Assembly: GCF_020880415.1 (NCBI RefSeq)
Contig: NZ_JAJIUJ010000111.1
Coordinates: 84,290-148,289 of the forward strand
Direction of reading: 5' to 3'
Length of the DNA stretch: 64,000 nt
Origin: Xanthomonas euvesicatoria pv. euvesicatoria
GTDB taxonomy: Bacteria > Pseudomonadota > Gammaproteobacteria > Xanthomonadales > Xanthomonadaceae
The translations under genes and the position numbers were made by a program. The notes beneath the pieces are model-generated. The model did not search any database and had not been told where the DNA came from. It saw nothing but the letters and a program-made list of their open reading frames with translations. Positions 61,729-64,000 of this stretch are shown here, piece by piece. Numbering within the stretch: position 1 is the first letter of the stretch; each line of letters begins with the position of its first letter.

Positions 61729-63111
61729 CCCCAGTCGCACGCTCAACTCCGCCACCAGCTTGGGCTGCGCCTGCAGCGGCTGCGCCAGCGCCATGGCCTG
61801 ACCCAGGCCGAGCTGGCGCGCCGGCTCGAGCTGTCGCCGAGCTATCTCAACCAGATCGAGCGCAATCAGCGCCCGCTCACCCTGGCCATCCAGCAGCGGC
61901 TCAAGAGCGCGCTGGGCGACCTGGACGGCCTGCTGGACCTGGACGACCCGGCCGCACTGGTCGAGCCGCTGGACGCATCGCTGCGCAGCCTGGGCCATAC
62001 GCTGTTGCCGGCCGAGCTGCGTGCGCTGACCGGCAATCTGCCGCAGGTAGCGCAGGCGCTGCTGGACCTGCACCGCGCCCATCAGCATCTGCTCGAACGC
62101 AACGCAGCGCTGGAGCTGCAGATCGGGGTCGAGCACGCGGCAATCCCATCGCTATCGCCCGGCGAGCAGGTGCGCGACTACTTCAACCGCGCGCACAACT
62201 ATCTGCCGGAACTGGACGAGCGCGCCGAAGCGCTTTACGCCGAACTTGGGTTGACCCCGGAAAATCTGCCGCTGCGGCTGCGCCAACGCCTCGCCGATCG
62301 CCACGGCCTGCTGGTGCAGGACGCTCCCGACCTGCACAGCGACAAACGCAGCATGGATGCGCAAGCCCGTGTGCTGTGTCTGCCGGCGCACTTGCGGCCG
62401 GGCCAGCAGGCATTTCAGATGGCCGCACAGCTGGCCTTGCTGGAATGCGCGCCGCTGCTGGACGCGCGCATTGCCGATGCCGGTTTCGAGGACGCCGAGC
62501 GCATCGCGCTGTCGCGGATTGGCCTGTCGAACTATTTCGCCGGCGCGCTGGTGATGCCCTACAGCGCTTTCCTGCACAGCGCGCAAACCTCGCGCTACGA
62601 CATCGAATGGTTGGCCGACCGCTTCGAGGTGGGCTTCGAAGCGGTGTGTCACCGGCTCAGCACCTTGCAGCGGCGCGGGGCAGCCGGTCTGCCGATCTTC
62701 TTCCTGCGGGTGGACCGCGCCGGCAATGTCTCCAAGCGCCACTCGGCCACCGATTTCCATTTCTCGCATGTCGGCGGCGCCTGCCCGCTGTGGATCGTGT
62801 ACGAGGCGTTCAACCAGCCTGACCGCATCCTCACCCAGATCGCGCGCATGCCCGACGGCCGGCGCTATTTCTGGCTGGCCCGCCAGGTCAGCAGCGGCCC
62901 GCCCGGGTATGGCCGCCCGCGCAAGACCTTTGCCCTGGCAATGGGCTGCGACCTGCGCCACGCCGATCAGTTGGTGTATGCGCGGGGTTGGGATCTGAAC
63001 GCGGTCGACGATGCGGTACCGATCGGCCCGGGCTGCCTGACCTGCGAACGCAGCGACTGCGTGCAGCGCGCGTTTCCTGCGCTGCCGCGCCTGCCGGCGC
63101 GCGCGCGTTAG
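61726..63111 (+). CDS. Short-chain fatty acyl (ScfR) XRE-family regulator
   Basis: From the ATG at 61726 the product has 461 residues. An N-terminal helix-turn-helix ([32 protein letters not shown], about 20-52) leads to an ImmA/IrrE-like middle domain ([27 protein letters not shown]) and a C-terminal domain with Cys motif [11 protein letters not shown]. This is the PrpR/RamB/MccR layout of regulators that sense short-chain acyl-CoA. It is divergent from mmsA and probably controls the valine operon and itself. Confidence 0.85.
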   Translation: MPQSHAQLRHQLGLRLQRLRQRHGLTQAELARRLELSPSYLNQIERNQRPLTLAIQQRLKSALGDLDGLLDLDDPAALVEPLDASLRSLGHTLLPAELRALTGNLPQVAQALLDLHRAHQHLLERNAALELQIGVEHAAIPSLSPGEQVRDYFNRAHNYLPELDERAEALYAELGLTPENLPLRLRQRLADRHGLLVQDAPDLHSDKRSMDAQARVLCLPAHLRPGQQAFQMAAQLALLECAPLLDARIADAGFEDAERIALSRIGLSNYFAGALVMPYSAFLHSAQTSRYDIEWLADRFEVGFEAVCHRLSTLQRRGAAGLPIFFLRVDRAGNVSKRHSATDFHFSHVGGACPLWIVYEAFNQPDRILTQIARMPDGRRYFWLARQVSSGPPGYGRPRKTFALAMGCDLRHADQLVYARGWDLNAVDDAVPIGPGCLTCERSDCVQRAFPALPRLPARAR

Positions 63112-63626
63112 CGAGTTGGTGGAATTGGATCTGGTTGTCGGACGTGGCCGTGCGTCGGCCCGCGATCGCAATGACAGACCCACTGCACCTGGGTTGGTTG
63201 CATTGGCCACTCTGGCGCTCCCGCCGCGTGCACAAGCGGCAACAGCCTTGGGCAATCGCATCAGTCCACGTCAGCCAAGCACCCGCCCCGATGCCAAAGC
63301 TTCTGCCGCATCACCGCCTTACCTTCAGGGGCCAAGCAAGCGCGAGTGCCGCAGCGCAGCATTCCAAGCCGAGATAGCTGCCGCAAAATGCTTCATTGGA
63401 ATGGAATGGCTTGCGCTTCTACCCTGAAGCGGACACATGCAAGACAGGGGGGACGCCAGCGCGCCGCAGCGCGCGTGCGGCGTCACGCACCGAACGACCA
63501 ACAGCGATCACGCAGCACAGCACCACTGGCCACACCCGCGCAGATGCGCCCGCCCCGCTCCATGCGGCTGGCCGCACCCGCAGCTACCACCGTATTCGGT
63601 CACTTTGTCCTGGGAGGGATCAACCG
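63112..63626. other. Intergenic region upstream of the TonB-dependent receptor
   Basis: About 515 bp lie between the regulator stop and the receptor start. Frames in it are short and Arg/Ala-rich, with no family match. I see no known riboswitch, Fur-type box or repeat. A GGGAGGG ribosome site ends it. Confidence 0.5.
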
Positions 63627-64000
63627 ATGCCTGTTCACCATACCGGCCACCCGGCCAGTCGGCGCCTGCGCCGCACGCCCGTTCGCGCCATCCTGTGCAC
63701 CACCATCGCTTGTGTGCTGGCCACCGCGTTCGGCGCGCATGCACAGGACACTGCACCCGCCGCGCCGCCGGCCAACGACACCAGCAGCGCCGCCAGCAAT
63801 GGCCAGGCGCCGGTCACGTTGGACAACATCACCGTGATCGGCCAGCGCGCCAGCCTGAATCAGGCGGTGCAAGCCAAGCAGATGTCCGATCATGTCGTGG
63901 AAGTGATTTCCGCAGACAACATGGGCCAGATGCCCAACGTCACCGTGGCCGAGGCGCTGGTGCGGCTGCCCGGCGTCAATGGCACCCGCGACCGCGGCAA
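63627..64000 (+). CDS. TonB-dependent outer-membrane receptor (5' part only)
   Basis: The frame starts at the ATG at 63627 and is open to the window edge (about 124 residues). A GGGAGGG site precedes it. The signal (about 1-40, core AILCTTIACVLATAFGAHAQ) is followed by a Pro/Ala/Ser linker, the likely TonB box in LDNITVIGQR, and the plug start (VEVISADNMGQMPNVTVAEALVRLPGV). This is the start of the plug domain of a TonB-dependent receptor of the large Xanthomonas family. Substrate cannot be told from this part. Confidence 0.88.
   Translation, partial: MPVHHTGHPASRRLRRTPVRAILCTTIACVLATAFGAHAQDTAPAAPPANDTSSAASNGQAPVTLDNITVIGQRASLNQAVQAKQMSDHVVEVISADNMGQMPNVTVAEALVRLPGVNGTRDRG

Noticed and set aside
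1..64000. CRISPR array, insertion sequence, prophage, tRNA or rRNA
   Set aside because: No regularly spaced repeats, transposase or integrase frames, cloverleaf or rRNA sequence was seen on either strand.

Overview
The window is high-GC gammaproteobacterial DNA that reads as a Xanthomonas chromosome. I base this on gene order and protein character: rpoE-rseA-mucD-lepA-lepB-rnc-era-recO, nagZ-hpt-methylthioinosine phosphorylase, a TonB-dependent receptor, an S8 autotransporter, and palindromes of the GGGAATCGGGAATC type between genes. I cannot assign a species. I see no insertion sequence, phage, CRISPR array, rRNA or tRNA. About 50 protein genes are supported, two of them frameshifted and two cut by the window edges.

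Layout. 1-3.4 kb (minus): partial AcvB/VirJ-type protein, a small Oxidored-like protein, an HD hydrolase, a 2H phosphoesterase (ThpR-like), a PA2169-type four-helix protein and a 56-residue protein. 3.6-11.9 kb: MFS exporter, Old Yellow Enzyme, PhnA/YjdM, CDF transporter, a frameshifted SlyD-like FKBP, a YegD-type Hsp70, a 61-residue protein and a MscS channel. 12-16.7 kb: YbiI zinc finger, DUF2789 and DUF1328 proteins meeting at a terminator, a YgjP-like metalloprotein, a Sel1/2OG-Fe(II) oxygenase and leucine dehydrogenase. 16.8-25 kb: lipoprotein-type S8 autotransporter, thiolase, two Ala-rich lipoproteins, a CHASE3-GAF-GGDEF diguanylate cyclase, and bactofilin plus a zinc-ribbon partner flanked by copies of a degenerate intergenic repeat.

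25.4-31.4 kb is a tightly coupled 'ligase-associated' DNA repair operon: MBL exonuclease, a 77-aa ORF fitted exactly into the operon, ATP-dependent DNA ligase, Lhr-like helicase and PdeM phosphoesterase. 31.4-41.1 kb (minus) holds a frameshifted FAD monooxygenase, a cold-shock protein, nagZ-hpt-MTI phosphorylase (peptidoglycan recycling next to purine salvage), an Fe-S photolyase, an FAD amine oxidase-like protein, a FrnE-type DsbA, a CYTH protein and rlmD. An orphan REC-HPt protein diverges from rlmD.

42.4-52.2 kb (minus) is the envelope-stress and translation block. A good sigma-E-type promoter precedes rpoE, so the sigma factor probably drives its own operon. An unrelated secreted-protein gene sits between era and recO. 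52.4-63.1 kb: FadJ-type beta-oxidation protein, CzcD-like zinc exporter, then a valine/isobutyrate catabolic cluster (mmsA, acyl-CoA dehydrogenase, enoyl-CoA hydratase, hydroxyisobutyryl-CoA hydrolase, mmsB). Divergent to it is a ScfR-type XRE regulator, and the shared promoter carries two oppositely oriented 9-bp direct-repeat pairs. The window ends inside a TonB-dependent receptor.

The least explained items are the 77-aa ORF of the ligase operon, the predicted MmsA/ScfR operators, the era/recO insertion, the dispersed 110-150 bp repeat family, and palindromes placed inside the rpoE-lepA-lepB transcript.
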